Shown here: positions 1-8,155 of the stretch, piece by piece | How positions within the stretch are numbered: position 1 is the stretch's first letter | Layout of the letters: every line of letters begins with the position of its first letter | NCBI RefSeq assembly: GCF_013839525.1 | Contig: NZ_JACDIS010000003.1 | Span: forward strand, 62,001 to 126,000 | Direction of reading: 5' to 3' | DNA: 64,000 nucleotides | Source of the DNA: Chthonobacter rhizosphaerae | GTDB taxonomy: Bacteria; Pseudomonadota; Alphaproteobacteria; Rhizobiales; Pleomorphomonadaceae | Made by a program: the position numbers and the translations under genes | Notes under the pieces: model-generated | What the model was told of the DNA's origin: nothing | The model's database searches: none | Seen by the model: only the letters and a program-made list of their open reading frames with translations

Positions 1-266
1 CGGAGCGTGAGATCCGGATAGACCGACCAGAAGGTCGAGATCAGCGCGATCAGCGACAGCCCGTAGATGAAGACGTCCGAGACCTGGAAGCGGAAGAGGC
101 TCGGCCTGAGGAGCAGGGGCAGGAACCACAGACCGTACACGGCCAGGAGCAGCACGGATCCGAACACGGTCGCATAGGAGTAGATGTAGACCGTCGCGGC
201 GACCGCCAGGATGGCGTAGGGCGCGTTGTGATCCGGGTGCGAGATCGAGGCCGTGTAGATCTGCAT
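1..266 (-). CDS. O-antigen ligase/ExoQ-like polysaccharide polymerase (N-terminal part)
   Basis: Only about 88 N-terminal residues lie in the window; the gene runs off the left edge. The start ATG at 266 lies 8 bp after the stop of the GH16-like gene, so the two are probably co-transcribed. The visible part is strongly hydrophobic, with a first membrane segment around residues 18-52 and a second around 66-80. It ends in a short FWSVYPDLTL stretch, a pattern common near the first periplasmic loop of ExoQ/Wzy/O-antigen-ligase proteins (family knowledge). Such proteins polymerise lipid-linked repeat units in the inner membrane, which suits the neighbouring exopolysaccharide genes. The family call is fairly safe, but the specific polymer cannot be read from this fragment. 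Confidence 0.7.
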   Translation of the reverse strand, partial: MQIYTASISHPDHNAPYAILAVAATVYIYSYATVFGSVLLLAVYGLWFLPLLLRPSLFRFQVSDVFIYGLSLIALISTFWSVYPDLTL

Positions 267-273
267 CGCTCAT

Positions 274-1107
274 CTATCCCTGTCGCCGCGGTCCCGCCCA
301 GGATCCCACGCCCATCCTCAGGTGTTCGAGGTCGGACTCGTCGAGCCCGTCCCCCTCCTCCTGGAACGTCACCCAGTCCGCGCTGAAGATCGGCCGCTTC
401 TGCGGAAACTCGAACGGGCCGAGCCAGTCGATCATGGACTCGGCGCCGGACCATGTGGTCATGAACAGGATGCCGGGAAGCTGCGGAACGGCGGCTCCGG
501 CCGGCGTCTCGTGCACGACCTTGCCGTCCACATACCAGACGATATTGTCTTTCGTCCATGTGAAGCCGTAGGTGTGGAACTCCTCCGCGGCGTCGAATCC
601 AAGGTCGATCACCGTCTCGTGACCGCCCTGCCCGCCCACGTAGTAGTTGAGCTGAAGCTTGGTCGTGTCCCGGCCCAGGAAGGCGATCTCGATCCCGTCG
701 TGGTGCGGGGCGCCGTGGGTGGTGCCGATGTAGGTGTAGAGCGCGCTGAGGACGCCGCTTCCACGGGCCGCCTTCAGCCGGGCCTCATAGGTGCCGAACC
801 CGAGCCGGCCGGCCGACTGGACCTCCGCGCAGGTATAGGGCGTGCCGTTCCGCGGGCGCTTGCGGATGGTCAGCTCCAGGGCTCCGACCATGGTGGCGGC
901 CTCGGCCCGCGACCAGGTGCAGGACTGGTGTTCGCCGTTGCGCCAGCCTTCCGACCGCACCCACTTCGCGTCGGACAGGAACTCGAACGACTCGACGAAG
1001 GAACCGGACTTCTCCTGCGCGGGCTCGGCGGCGGATTGAGCCGCGGCCGGGCTCGCCGGCAGGGCGAAGGCGACGATCAAGGCGGCGATTGCGGTCGACA
1101 GTTTCAT
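274..1107 (-). CDS. Secreted GH16-fold protein (ExoK-like) with substituted catalytic residues
   Basis: About 277 residues. Start ATG at 1107 is preceded by GAGGTG and opens a clean signal peptide (MKLSTAIAALIVAFALPASPA...), so an upstream in-frame extension is rejected. The body matches GH16 beta-jelly-roll glucanases of the ExoK type: WSRAEA, a QLNYYVGG strand and an IVWYVDGKVVHET segment. ExoK-type enzymes cleave beta-glycosidic bonds in succinoglycan-like polymers in the periplasm or outside. Here the catalytic stretch, normally EIDIEFLG, reads GIEIAFLG. The nucleophile Glu is G138, the assisting Asp is E140 and the acid/base Glu is A142. Hydrolysis is therefore unlikely; a carbohydrate-binding or assembly role is an inference. 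The polymerase follows 8 bp downstream. Confidence 0.85.
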   Translation of the reverse strand: MKLSTAIAALIVAFALPASPAAAQSAAEPAQEKSGSFVESFEFLSDAKWVRSEGWRNGEHQSCTWSRAEAATMVGALELTIRKRPRNGTPYTCAEVQSAGRLGFGTYEARLKAARGSGVLSALYTYIGTTHGAPHHDGIEIAFLGRDTTKLQLNYYVGGQGGHETVIDLGFDAAEEFHTYGFTWTKDNIVWYVDGKVVHETPAGAAVPQLPGILFMTTWSGAESMIDWLGPFEFPQKRPIFSADWVTFQEEGDGLDESDLEHLRMGVGSWAGPRRQG

Positions 1108-1532
1108 GGCAGCACCTCGCGACCAGTCCCGTCGCAGACAGCGGCGGCGATCTGGGGACTTTCTCGGTCGAAGCGGCGGCCGGGCTGCGCGTTCCACTCG
1201 AACTTGCGAAGATCGTTAACGAGATCCCGGGGCCTCTTCCTTGTACCGAGGCCCGAACACTCCCATTTCGTTTAGAAATATGCAAATGTATGCTATGTTT
1301 TTGGTTTACGGTGACGGCAAACGTCGAACGACGTCTATCCACACCTCGCGCGGGCGTTAAGGTTTATGAGCGATGCCCCGTTGCGATTCAGGAACGATGA
1401 GCCGATCCGGTTATTGTCGGTCTTGAGAGGTCCGTCCGCTCCCGACACCGCGGCGTCCTTTTTTTCGACGCGTTGGATGGACATATCTAGATCAGACGTT
1501 TTGAGCTTCAGAACGCCACGGGACTGCCACGC
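1108..1532. promoter_or_regulatory. Divergent intergenic region with AT-rich islands (EPS genes)
   Basis: A 425 bp gap separates the minus-strand GH16/polymerase pair from the plus-strand GT2 gene. I see no convincing gene in it. Two stretches, about 1265-1320 and 1440-1500, are much richer in A/T than the surrounding coding DNA and presumably carry the divergent promoters. I could not assign clear -35/-10 pairs. AT-rich patches with T-A steps are the kind of target bound by the alphaproteobacterial EPS regulator MucR (established for the family; binding here is inference). Confidence 0.4.
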
Positions 1533-2528
1533 ATGGAAGAGCCAGAAGGGTCGCGCACGGTTGCCGTCCTCATCGCCGCCTACAACAGCGCGGCGACGGT
1601 CGGTCGCGCGGTTCGCTCCGCGCTCGCCCAGCCGGAAGCCCTGAATGTGCTGGTGGTGGACGACGCCTCGTCCGACGACACGGCCGACGCGGCGCGCGCG
1701 ATGGACGACGGTTCCGGCCGGCTGGTCGTGATCCGGCAGGCCCGGAACGGCGGCCCCTCGGCGGCGCGCAACCGCGCGCTCCGGCACGTGACGGCCGACT
1801 GGATCACCGTGCTGGACGCGGACGACTACATGCTGGACGGCCGGCTCGGCCGTCTCCTCGACCACGCGGCGGGCGCCGACCTCATCGCCGACGACATGTA
1901 CCAGGTCGCCAGCCCGGACGCGCCCGTGGGCGCCACGCTCCTCGACGGCACCCTGCCGCTGCCGACCGACGTGAGCCTTTCCGATTTCATCCTCTCCAAC
2001 GTGACCCGCAAGCGCGTGGTCCGGAAGGAGCTCGGCTTCATCAAGCCGCTGATCCGCGCGTCGCGGTTCACCGGCGCAGGCCTGCGCTATGACGAATCCC
2101 TGAGGCTCGGCGAGGACTTCGACCTGTACTGCCGGCTCATGGCGGCCGGGGCGCGGCTGCGCCTCGTCCCCGCCTGCGGCTACGTGGCGGTGACTCGTCC
2201 GGATAGCCTGAGCGCCCGCCATTCGATCCACGACCTCGAACAGTTCCGCCGGGCGAACCGGTCGATCCGCTCGATCCCGGGGCTTCCCCCCGATGTGGTG
2301 GCGGCTCTCGACGCCCACTACACGAGCGTCGACTGTCGGTTGCAGTGGCGGAATATGATCGAGGCCGTGAAGTCGCGCGACCTGCGGGCCGCGGCGCGGA
2401 CGTTCACGTCCGTGCCGGTCGGGCTCCATCTCGCGGGACAGCTTCTCAACGAGGCCGCGTTCCGGTCGTCCGCCCGCTTCCGCCGGCCTCCGGTCCGGAC
2501 GGGAACGGCGGCGGGCGGCGGGCGTTGA
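1533..2528 (+). CDS. Glycosyltransferase family 2 (ExoO-like)
   Basis: 331 residues with a GT-A fold. The N-terminus AVLIAAYNSAATVGRAVRSA and VVDDASSDDT are the nucleotide-binding strands of GT2 enzymes. DADD at residues 95-98 is the DxD metal/nucleotide-sugar motif, and LRLGEDFDLYCRL carries the ED catalytic-base region (194-195). It would add a sugar to a lipid-linked EPS repeat unit on the cytoplasmic side of the inner membrane. Overall layout resembles the succinoglycan enzyme ExoO, but the sugar specificity cannot be read. The last 25 residues are Arg/Gly-rich and probably disordered. It stands alone between two promoter-bearing gaps. Confidence 0.88.
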   Translation: MEEPEGSRTVAVLIAAYNSAATVGRAVRSALAQPEALNVLVVDDASSDDTADAARAMDDGSGRLVVIRQARNGGPSAARNRALRHVTADWITVLDADDYMLDGRLGRLLDHAAGADLIADDMYQVASPDAPVGATLLDGTLPLPTDVSLSDFILSNVTRKRVVRKELGFIKPLIRASRFTGAGLRYDESLRLGEDFDLYCRLMAAGARLRLVPACGYVAVTRPDSLSARHSIHDLEQFRRANRSIRSIPGLPPDVVAALDAHYTSVDCRLQWRNMIEAVKSRDLRAAARTFTSVPVGLHLAGQLLNEAAFRSSARFRRPPVRTGTAAGGGR

Positions 2529-2720
2529 CTTGTGTTGTCGGACGAGCGGCCCATCGCGGCCGCGCCGGTCGGCGGACGACCGGCAGTCGAGAAGAATGGG
2601 GCAACCGCTTGAAATGAACTGGAATGTCGGCGCGTCTGGCCAAGCTCTGCGGACCGCTTTCACTGGATCAGGTGAAATTAACGCCATCGGCAGAGAGCCC
2701 GAATGGCATTGGACCGGGCG

Positions 2721-2750
2721 TTGAAACCAAACACAGTGACATATTATAAT
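2721..2750 (+). promoter_or_regulatory. Sigma70-type promoter upstream of the ExoP/Wzc gene
   Basis: TTGAAA at 2721-2726 and a perfect TATAAT at 2745-2750 are separated by 18 bp. They lie in the 298 bp gap before the co-polymerase gene, giving a leader of about 70 nt. The gap is AT-rich from about 2735 to 2820, unlike its surroundings. Confidence 0.6.
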
Positions 2751-2826
2751 GGATCTGAATAAACGGTTTACCGATTGCCTTCCCCGACGGGCGGGACTGA
2801 TTTTTTTGATGGAAGGATGAGTTGCT

Positions 2827-5226
2827 TTGGATATCTCACCCGTCCCCATTTCCAGGAAAATGACCGTGCAGGCTGATCGAGGCCCGGCTTCCGCCTATGG
2901 CGGACAATCCTACGGCGGGCAGCCTTACGGCGGCCGTGGCTATGGCGCCGACATGGGGCGCCCCGGCGGTTCCTACGACGACCAGCCCTTCCTGCAGGAC
3001 CCCTACGGCGGCCGTGCGCCGGGGCATGCCATCGACCTCGACAAGCTGCTCGCAGCCGGACGGCGCCAGCTGGTCGTGATCGGGCTCTGCGTGGCGCTCT
3101 GCGTGGCCGCCGGCATCGGCTTCCTGGCCGTCGCCGAGAAGCAGTACACCTCCTCGGCCCAGGTCCTGATCGACGCCAAGCTCCTGGAGGTGGTGAACCA
3201 GTCCGCCGGGACCGAGTCGGCCGCGAGCGACGAGGCGGGCCTCCTCAGCCTCATCGAGACGGCGCAGTCGCGCCAGGTGATCGACAAGGTCACCTCGACC
3301 CTGGCGACGGACGAGAACTACGCCAAGATTTCCGACATGTCGCCCCTGAAGCCGACCCTCGCGGCGCTCCGCGAGAACCGGCTGACCGAGGACGGCATGG
3401 ACCCGGCCGAGGTGTCCGGCGGCATCCTCAGCGGCGGCTTCATGGCCCACCGGCTCGGCCGGTCGGCGGCGATCGAGTTCACCTTCACGGCCAACAACCC
3501 GGCGGATTCCGCGCTGATCTCCAACACGATCGCCGAGGTGTTCATCGCCTCGCAGCTGGACACCCGCTACGAGGCGCGCCAGCGCGCCGGCGACTGGCTG
3601 AAGGGTCGCCTCGAGGAACTGCGCGACGAGGCCCAGACCGCCCAGGCGGCCGTGGAGGAATTCCGCGCGGCCAACAACCTGGCGCAGACCGACGGCAAGC
3701 TCCTGAGCGACCAGCAGCTCGCCATGCTCAGCGACCAGTACATCCAGGCCCAGAACGACACGGCCACCGCCCAGGCGCGCTACAACCAGATCAAGGCCAT
3801 CATCGACAGCAAGAACACGGTCGCCGTGGTGGAGGACGCCCTCGGCAGCGGCGTGATCAGCGACCTGCGCAAGCAGTATCTGGAAGCCGCCAAGCGGGCG
3901 ACGGACCTGGAGGCGCGGCTCGGGCCCCGTCACCAGCAGGTGCGCCGGCTCGAGGACGAGAAGCGCGAGTTCGAGCGCCTGATCTTCGCCGAACTCGGCC
4001 GCATTGCGGAATCCTACGCCAGCGACTACGAGGTCGCGAGCAAGCGCCAGGCCTCCCTGGAGGAGCGCTTCCGCACCATGCTCGGCAACAACGTGGACAT
4101 CAGCGCGACGCTGGTCGGCCTGCGGGAGCTGGAGCAGAAGGCCGAGGTCTACCAGAGCCTCTACCAGGACTTCCTGAAGCGCTACGAGGAAGCCGCCCGC
4201 GACCAGACCTTCCCGGTCTCGGAAATCCGGGTGATGTCCGAGGCGCGCGCGCCGCTCGGGCCGAGCTTCCCGAAACCGTCGCTGGTCATGGCCCTTTCCA
4301 CCATTCTCGGGCTCGGCATCGGCGTCGGCCTCGGCGCGCTGCGGGAATACCGGGACCGCACCATCCGGTCGGGCGACCACGTGCGCCAGTACCTCGGCCT
4401 CGACTTCCTCGGTGAAGTGCCGCTGGTCTCCATGCGCCCGTCCGACACGGTGGAGCCGGACCCGTCCAACCGGGACCTTCTGGAAGGCGAGCCGGTGGTC
4501 CAGGTCACCCAGCCGATCCTGAAGTTCGCCGCCACCCACCCGATGTCGGCCTTCGCGGAGGCGCTTCGCGCCGTCCGCCACGTGGCCAACCGCCAGCGCT
4601 ACGGCCGCACCGGCGCCCGCATCATCGGCTTCGGCTCGCTGGTTCCGGGCGAAGGCAAGACCACCATGGCGCTGAACTTCGCCACCCTGGTGGCGTCCAC
4701 CGGGCAGCGGGTTCTGCTGATCGACACGGACTTCCGCAACCCGGCGACCTCGCGGGCGGTGGCGCCGCACTGCGACCTCGGGCTCGCGGAAGCCATCCTA
4801 TCGAACCTCGACTACCGCGAGGTGATCTACAAGGACCCGGCGACCGGCCTCAGCGTGCTGCCGATCAACATCCGCAATCCGCAGGTGCACTCGAGCGAGC
4901 TCCTGAGCATGCCGTTCCTGGAGAACAGCCTGGAGCGCCTGGCCGAGGAGTACGACTACATCGTCCTCGACCTGCCGCCGATCGGCCCGATCGTCGACGT
5001 GCGCATCGTCATGCCCATGCTCGACATCATGGTGCTGGTGGTGGAGTGGGGCAAGCTGCCGATCGCCGTGATCCAGTCGGCCGTGCAGTCCGAGCCGGAG
5101 ATCTTCGACCGCTGCGCGGGCGTGATCCTCAACAAGGTGGACAGCAAGAAGAACCGCCTCTACGCCGCCGACAGCACCAGAACCTATCTCTCGGCGCAGT
5201 ACCAGAAGTACTACAAGACCAACTGA
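2827..5226 (+). CDS. Polysaccharide co-polymerase / bacterial tyrosine kinase (Wzc/ExoP type)
   Basis: 799 residues. TTG at 2827 is chosen as start because GGAAGGA lies 9 bp upstream; a later ATG at 2860 has only a poor site. Order: a Gly/Tyr-rich cytoplasmic tail (residues 24-62, repeated YGG units), membrane segment 1 (about 80-100), a Wzz domain with a long coiled-coil region, membrane segment 2 (about 488-505), then a BY-kinase domain. That domain has Walker A LVPGEGKTT (605-613), Walker A' VLLIDTDFR and Walker B YIVLDLPP. The C-terminus has the expected tyrosine cluster (Y778, Y786, Y791, Y794, Y795 approximately) for autophosphorylation. These proteins control chain length and export together with the polymerase. 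The Tyr/Gly-rich N-terminal tail is unusual for the family. Confidence 0.95.
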   Translation: MDISPVPISRKMTVQADRGPASAYGGQSYGGQPYGGRGYGADMGRPGGSYDDQPFLQDPYGGRAPGHAIDLDKLLAAGRRQLVVIGLCVALCVAAGIGFLAVAEKQYTSSAQVLIDAKLLEVVNQSAGTESAASDEAGLLSLIETAQSRQVIDKVTSTLATDENYAKISDMSPLKPTLAALRENRLTEDGMDPAEVSGGILSGGFMAHRLGRSAAIEFTFTANNPADSALISNTIAEVFIASQLDTRYEARQRAGDWLKGRLEELRDEAQTAQAAVEEFRAANNLAQTDGKLLSDQQLAMLSDQYIQAQNDTATAQARYNQIKAIIDSKNTVAVVEDALGSGVISDLRKQYLEAAKRATDLEARLGPRHQQVRRLEDEKREFERLIFAELGRIAESYASDYEVASKRQASLEERFRTMLGNNVDISATLVGLRELEQKAEVYQSLYQDFLKRYEEAARDQTFPVSEIRVMSEARAPLGPSFPKPSLVMALSTILGLGIGVGLGALREYRDRTIRSGDHVRQYLGLDFLGEVPLVSMRPSDTVEPDPSNRDLLEGEPVVQVTQPILKFAATHPMSAFAEALRAVRHVANRQRYGRTGARIIGFGSLVPGEGKTTMALNFATLVASTGQRVLLIDTDFRNPATSRAVAPHCDLGLAEAILSNLDYREVIYKDPATGLSVLPINIRNPQVHSSELLSMPFLENSLERLAEEYDYIVLDLPPIGPIVDVRIVMPMLDIMVLVVEWGKLPIAVIQSAVQSEPEIFDRCAGVILNKVDSKKNRLYAADSTRTYLSAQYQKYYKTN

Positions 5227-5274
5227 AGCGCGGCCGAACCGGGCTATCCCGGTCCGGTCAGACGAGATCAACGG

Positions 5275-5297
5275 CCCCCGCTCCTCCGGCGCGGGGG
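5275..5297 (+). terminator. Hairpin after the ExoP/Wzc gene
   Basis: CCCCCGC (5275-5281) pairs with GCGGGGG (5291-5297) across a 9 nt loop, about 50 bp after the stop codon. The downstream tract has only a few T residues, so it is a plausible but not strong intrinsic terminator. Confidence 0.5.
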
Positions 5298-5477
5298 TCG
5301 TGTCGTTTCCGGCGAGCCCCGAAGCCCGGTGAGGGCGGCCCGACAGGGTGGCTCGTCGTCGGGTCCGAATGAAAAATTCCGAGCATGAGAAGGATGACCC
5401 GTCGCCCGGCCTGTTGCGGTTTCAATACATCATAGTAATGTCATGCCGATCGCTCAGTTATATATCGGCTAATCTAT

Positions 5478-6890
5478 ATGCTTTTCCGGCGAACGCTCCT
5501 CTACCTGCCGGCGCAAATCCTGGCGCCGACGCTTCAGTTCGTCCTCGTCCTTGCTTGGGCTCATCTTCTTCCAAGCGCGCTGGTCGGCACGATCGCCCTC
5601 GCCACGGCGATCCAGGAGATCGCGTTCGCCTTTTTTTATACTTGGTGGTCCCAATATCTTCTCCGCCACCTCGCCGGCTTCCGGCTCGCGGGCGGCATGG
5701 CCCGGTTCCTCCAGGCCGAGGCGGCGGCCATCCTCGGCTCCAGCGCCGCGATGCTCGCTTGCGCCACCCCGGTGGCGGCGCTCTACTTCGCCGACCACAT
5801 CGACCGGACGACCCTGGCGCTGATGGCGGCTTTCCTGCTGACGCGGTCCCTGGCGACCTATCTGGCGGAGCGCGCCCGGGCGGACTCCCAGATCGGGCTC
5901 TACACCATCGTCCAAGTCGGCATCCCCGCCGGCGCGCTCGCCCTGACGGTCCCGGCGGTCGACCACTGGGGTCCGACGGCGGGCGCCGCCTTCGGGCCGC
6001 TGATCGCCTGCCAGGGAGCGGCGATCATCGCGTGCCTCCTGCGCATGGACATGCTCCGCGCCGGCCTCAGGGTTCACCTCGACATCGGATGGCAGGCGGC
6101 GCGGTTCGGCGGACCGGTCATGGCCGGGGCCCTCCTGTCGGCCCTCACGCTCAACGCGCCCCGCTTCATCGTCGATGGGCTCTATGGGCTCGAAGTGGCA
6201 GGCGCCTTCGCGGTGCCCTACGGGATGGGGCTCCGGATCGCCTCGGTGGCCGTCATGCTGGTGACCGCCGGCGCCTATCCGCTGGCCGTCTCCATCTACG
6301 AGCGTGACGGGGCGGACGCGGCCTATCGTCAGCTCGCGTCCAATTTCCGCATGGTGCTGCTGGTCGTGCTGCCGGTCGGCATCGGGGCCATCAGCGTCAG
6401 CCCGGCCCTGATTGAGGTGCTGATCCCGCCCGGGATGCGCGACACCGCCCACCTCGCACTACCGCTGGCGGTGGCGTTCGGCACGCTCCGGTACCTGCGC
6501 TCGCATACCGTCGATCAGGTCTTCCTTCTGAACCGGCGCACCCGCGCGGTGACGGCCGTGACGCTCCTGGAGCTGGCGCTCGGGTCCGTCCTCGGTCTCG
6601 CAGGCGCCGCCGACCTCGGCGCTCCGGGTGCCGTCCTCGGGCCCGTCGCGGCGTCCGCCGCGGCCCTGATCGTCAGTTGGGTCCTGGCGAGTAGGATAAG
6701 GGCCTTCACTTCCTCGGCGAAGGACGCGGCTGCCATCCTGGCGGCCGCCGCTCCCATACCGCTCATCGTCTTGGCGAACCCGGCGACCGGCGGCCTCGGC
6801 TCGCTCGTGTTGGCGACGGCCGTGGGCGCGATCACCTACGGGGCGGGCATCCTGGTCCTCTCCCGGATGAACGTGCTGTGTTTTCGCTGA
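5478..6890 (+). CDS. Polysaccharide flippase (Wzx/ExoT-like, MOP superfamily)
   Basis: 470 residues, almost wholly hydrophobic, with about 12-14 predicted membrane segments from LLYLPAQILAPTLQFVLVLA to the last residues. Length and layout fit the oligosaccharide-lipid flippases of the MOP superfamily, which move undecaprenyl-linked repeat units across the inner membrane. The neighbours (co-polymerase, glycosyltransferases, polymerase) support this. No Shine-Dalgarno-like sequence is visible before the ATG at 5478, and the 5385-5477 stretch is AT-rich, so transcription may start close to the gene. Sequence-level identity between such flippases is low; the class assignment rests on topology and context. 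Confidence 0.85.
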   Translation: MLFRRTLLYLPAQILAPTLQFVLVLAWAHLLPSALVGTIALATAIQEIAFAFFYTWWSQYLLRHLAGFRLAGGMARFLQAEAAAILGSSAAMLACATPVAALYFADHIDRTTLALMAAFLLTRSLATYLAERARADSQIGLYTIVQVGIPAGALALTVPAVDHWGPTAGAAFGPLIACQGAAIIACLLRMDMLRAGLRVHLDIGWQAARFGGPVMAGALLSALTLNAPRFIVDGLYGLEVAGAFAVPYGMGLRIASVAVMLVTAGAYPLAVSIYERDGADAAYRQLASNFRMVLLVVLPVGIGAISVSPALIEVLIPPGMRDTAHLALPLAVAFGTLRYLRSHTVDQVFLLNRRTRAVTAVTLLELALGSVLGLAGAADLGAPGAVLGPVAASAAALIVSWVLASRIRAFTSSAKDAAAILAAAAPIPLIVLANPATGGLGSLVLATAVGAITYGAGILVLSRMNVLCFR

Positions 6891-6929
6891 CCGTGTTCCG
6901 TCCGGGAAGCTCCGGCCTTGGAGGCGCGC

Positions 6930-8141
6930 TTGAAGGTCCTGATCTTTTCGAGTGAATTCCCGCCCTTCCAGGGTGGGATCGGCACCTATGCCCACGAGAT
7001 GGCGACGGCGGCGGCCGATCTCGGCCTGGACGTCACGGTCGTCGCCCCGGACTACGGCCGCGCGCCTGACATCCGCGCCGTCGATGGCGAACCGGAAGAG
7101 CCCCGCCCCTACCGGCTGATCCGGTTCGAAGGCGGGCAGCACGCGGGCCGCGATCTCGTCGCCAAGATCCGGCTCGTCCGCCGCATCGCCTCCGAGGTGA
7201 GCGCGCCGACCATCGTCCACGCGGCCGACTGGCCGTTCTTCATTCCGCTCGCCCTGTCGCCCTTCCGCGGCCGGAGCCGGTGCCTGGTGACGGTCCACGG
7301 CACCGAGGTGCGGTTCATGCAGCATCCCAAGCGGGCGATACCGCTCCGGCTTCTCCGGTTCTGGAACGGCTGGGCCGAGTATGTCGCCAATTCCGAGTAT
7401 ACCGCCGATGCGCTTCGCCAGGCCTTCTCGCCGCCGCCGGACAAGGTTCACCCGATCGGTCTCGGTGTCGGCGACGCGTGGCTCGCCCACCCGGTCGACC
7501 GGCCGGCTGCCCGGCGGCGGCATCATGTTGCGGCGGACCGGTTCGTGATCGTCACGCTCGGCCGGCTCGTTCCCCGGAAAGGTCACCTCGTCCTCGCCGA
7601 GGCTCTCGGCAGGCTTCCCGCCGCGTCGGCGCGCGCCATCGTCTGGCGCATCGTCGGTCCGCCCATCGACCGCGCCTATGTGGACGAACTCCAGAGACGC
7701 GTCGCCGGCCTCGAGGCGGATGTCCGCATTCTCGGCCCCCTTCCCCGGCCGGATGTCATGGATCTTGTCGCGGCGGCCGATCTCTTCTGTCTGCCCGCCT
7801 ACCGGAGCGCCGACGGCGCGGTGGAGGGCTTCGGCCTCGCCTTTCTGGAAGCCGCGGCCCTGGGCGTTCCCGCCCTGGCCACCACCTCGGGCGGCATTCC
7901 GGACGCCGTCGTCTCTGGCGTAACGGGCCTGCTGGTGCCGCCGGAAGACCCCGCGGCGCTCGCGGAGGCTCTGCAACGCTTGCAGGCCGACCCGGCGCTC
8001 CGGCACGCCCTCGGCAAGAACGCTCGGGAGCATGCGGCGTCGCGCTCCTGGCGCTCCGTCGCGGCGCTGACGTATCTGCCCGGATCCGACGTCGAGGCAG
8101 GTCACGATCTCGCACGCGAGCCGGCCGAAACCCACAGCTGA
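6930..8141 (+). CDS. Glycosyltransferase family 4
   Basis: About 403 residues with a GT-B fold. I chose the TTG at 6930 because GGAGG sits 5 bp upstream and the protein then opens MKVLIFSSEFPPFQGGIGTY, the usual GT4 start; an in-frame TTG at 6918 is possible. The N-terminal glycine-rich acceptor loop is GGIGTY. The C-terminal donor half has VTLGRLVPRKGH and the E-x7-E stretch EGFGLAFLEAAALGVPA, which binds the nucleotide sugar. It follows the flippase by about 40 bp and precedes another GT4 by 14 bp, so it belongs to the same EPS transcription unit. Sugar specificity is unknown. The protein lacks membrane segments. Confidence 0.9.
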   Translation: MKVLIFSSEFPPFQGGIGTYAHEMATAAADLGLDVTVVAPDYGRAPDIRAVDGEPEEPRPYRLIRFEGGQHAGRDLVAKIRLVRRIASEVSAPTIVHAADWPFFIPLALSPFRGRSRCLVTVHGTEVRFMQHPKRAIPLRLLRFWNGWAEYVANSEYTADALRQAFSPPPDKVHPIGLGVGDAWLAHPVDRPAARRRHHVAADRFVIVTLGRLVPRKGHLVLAEALGRLPAASARAIVWRIVGPPIDRAYVDELQRRVAGLEADVRILGPLPRPDVMDLVAAADLFCLPAYRSADGAVEGFGLAFLEAAALGVPALATTSGGIPDAVVSGVTGLLVPPEDPAALAEALQRLQADPALRHALGKNAREHAASRSWRSVAALTYLPGSDVEAGHDLAREPAETHS

Positions 8142-8155
8142 CGGAGCGACCAGAC

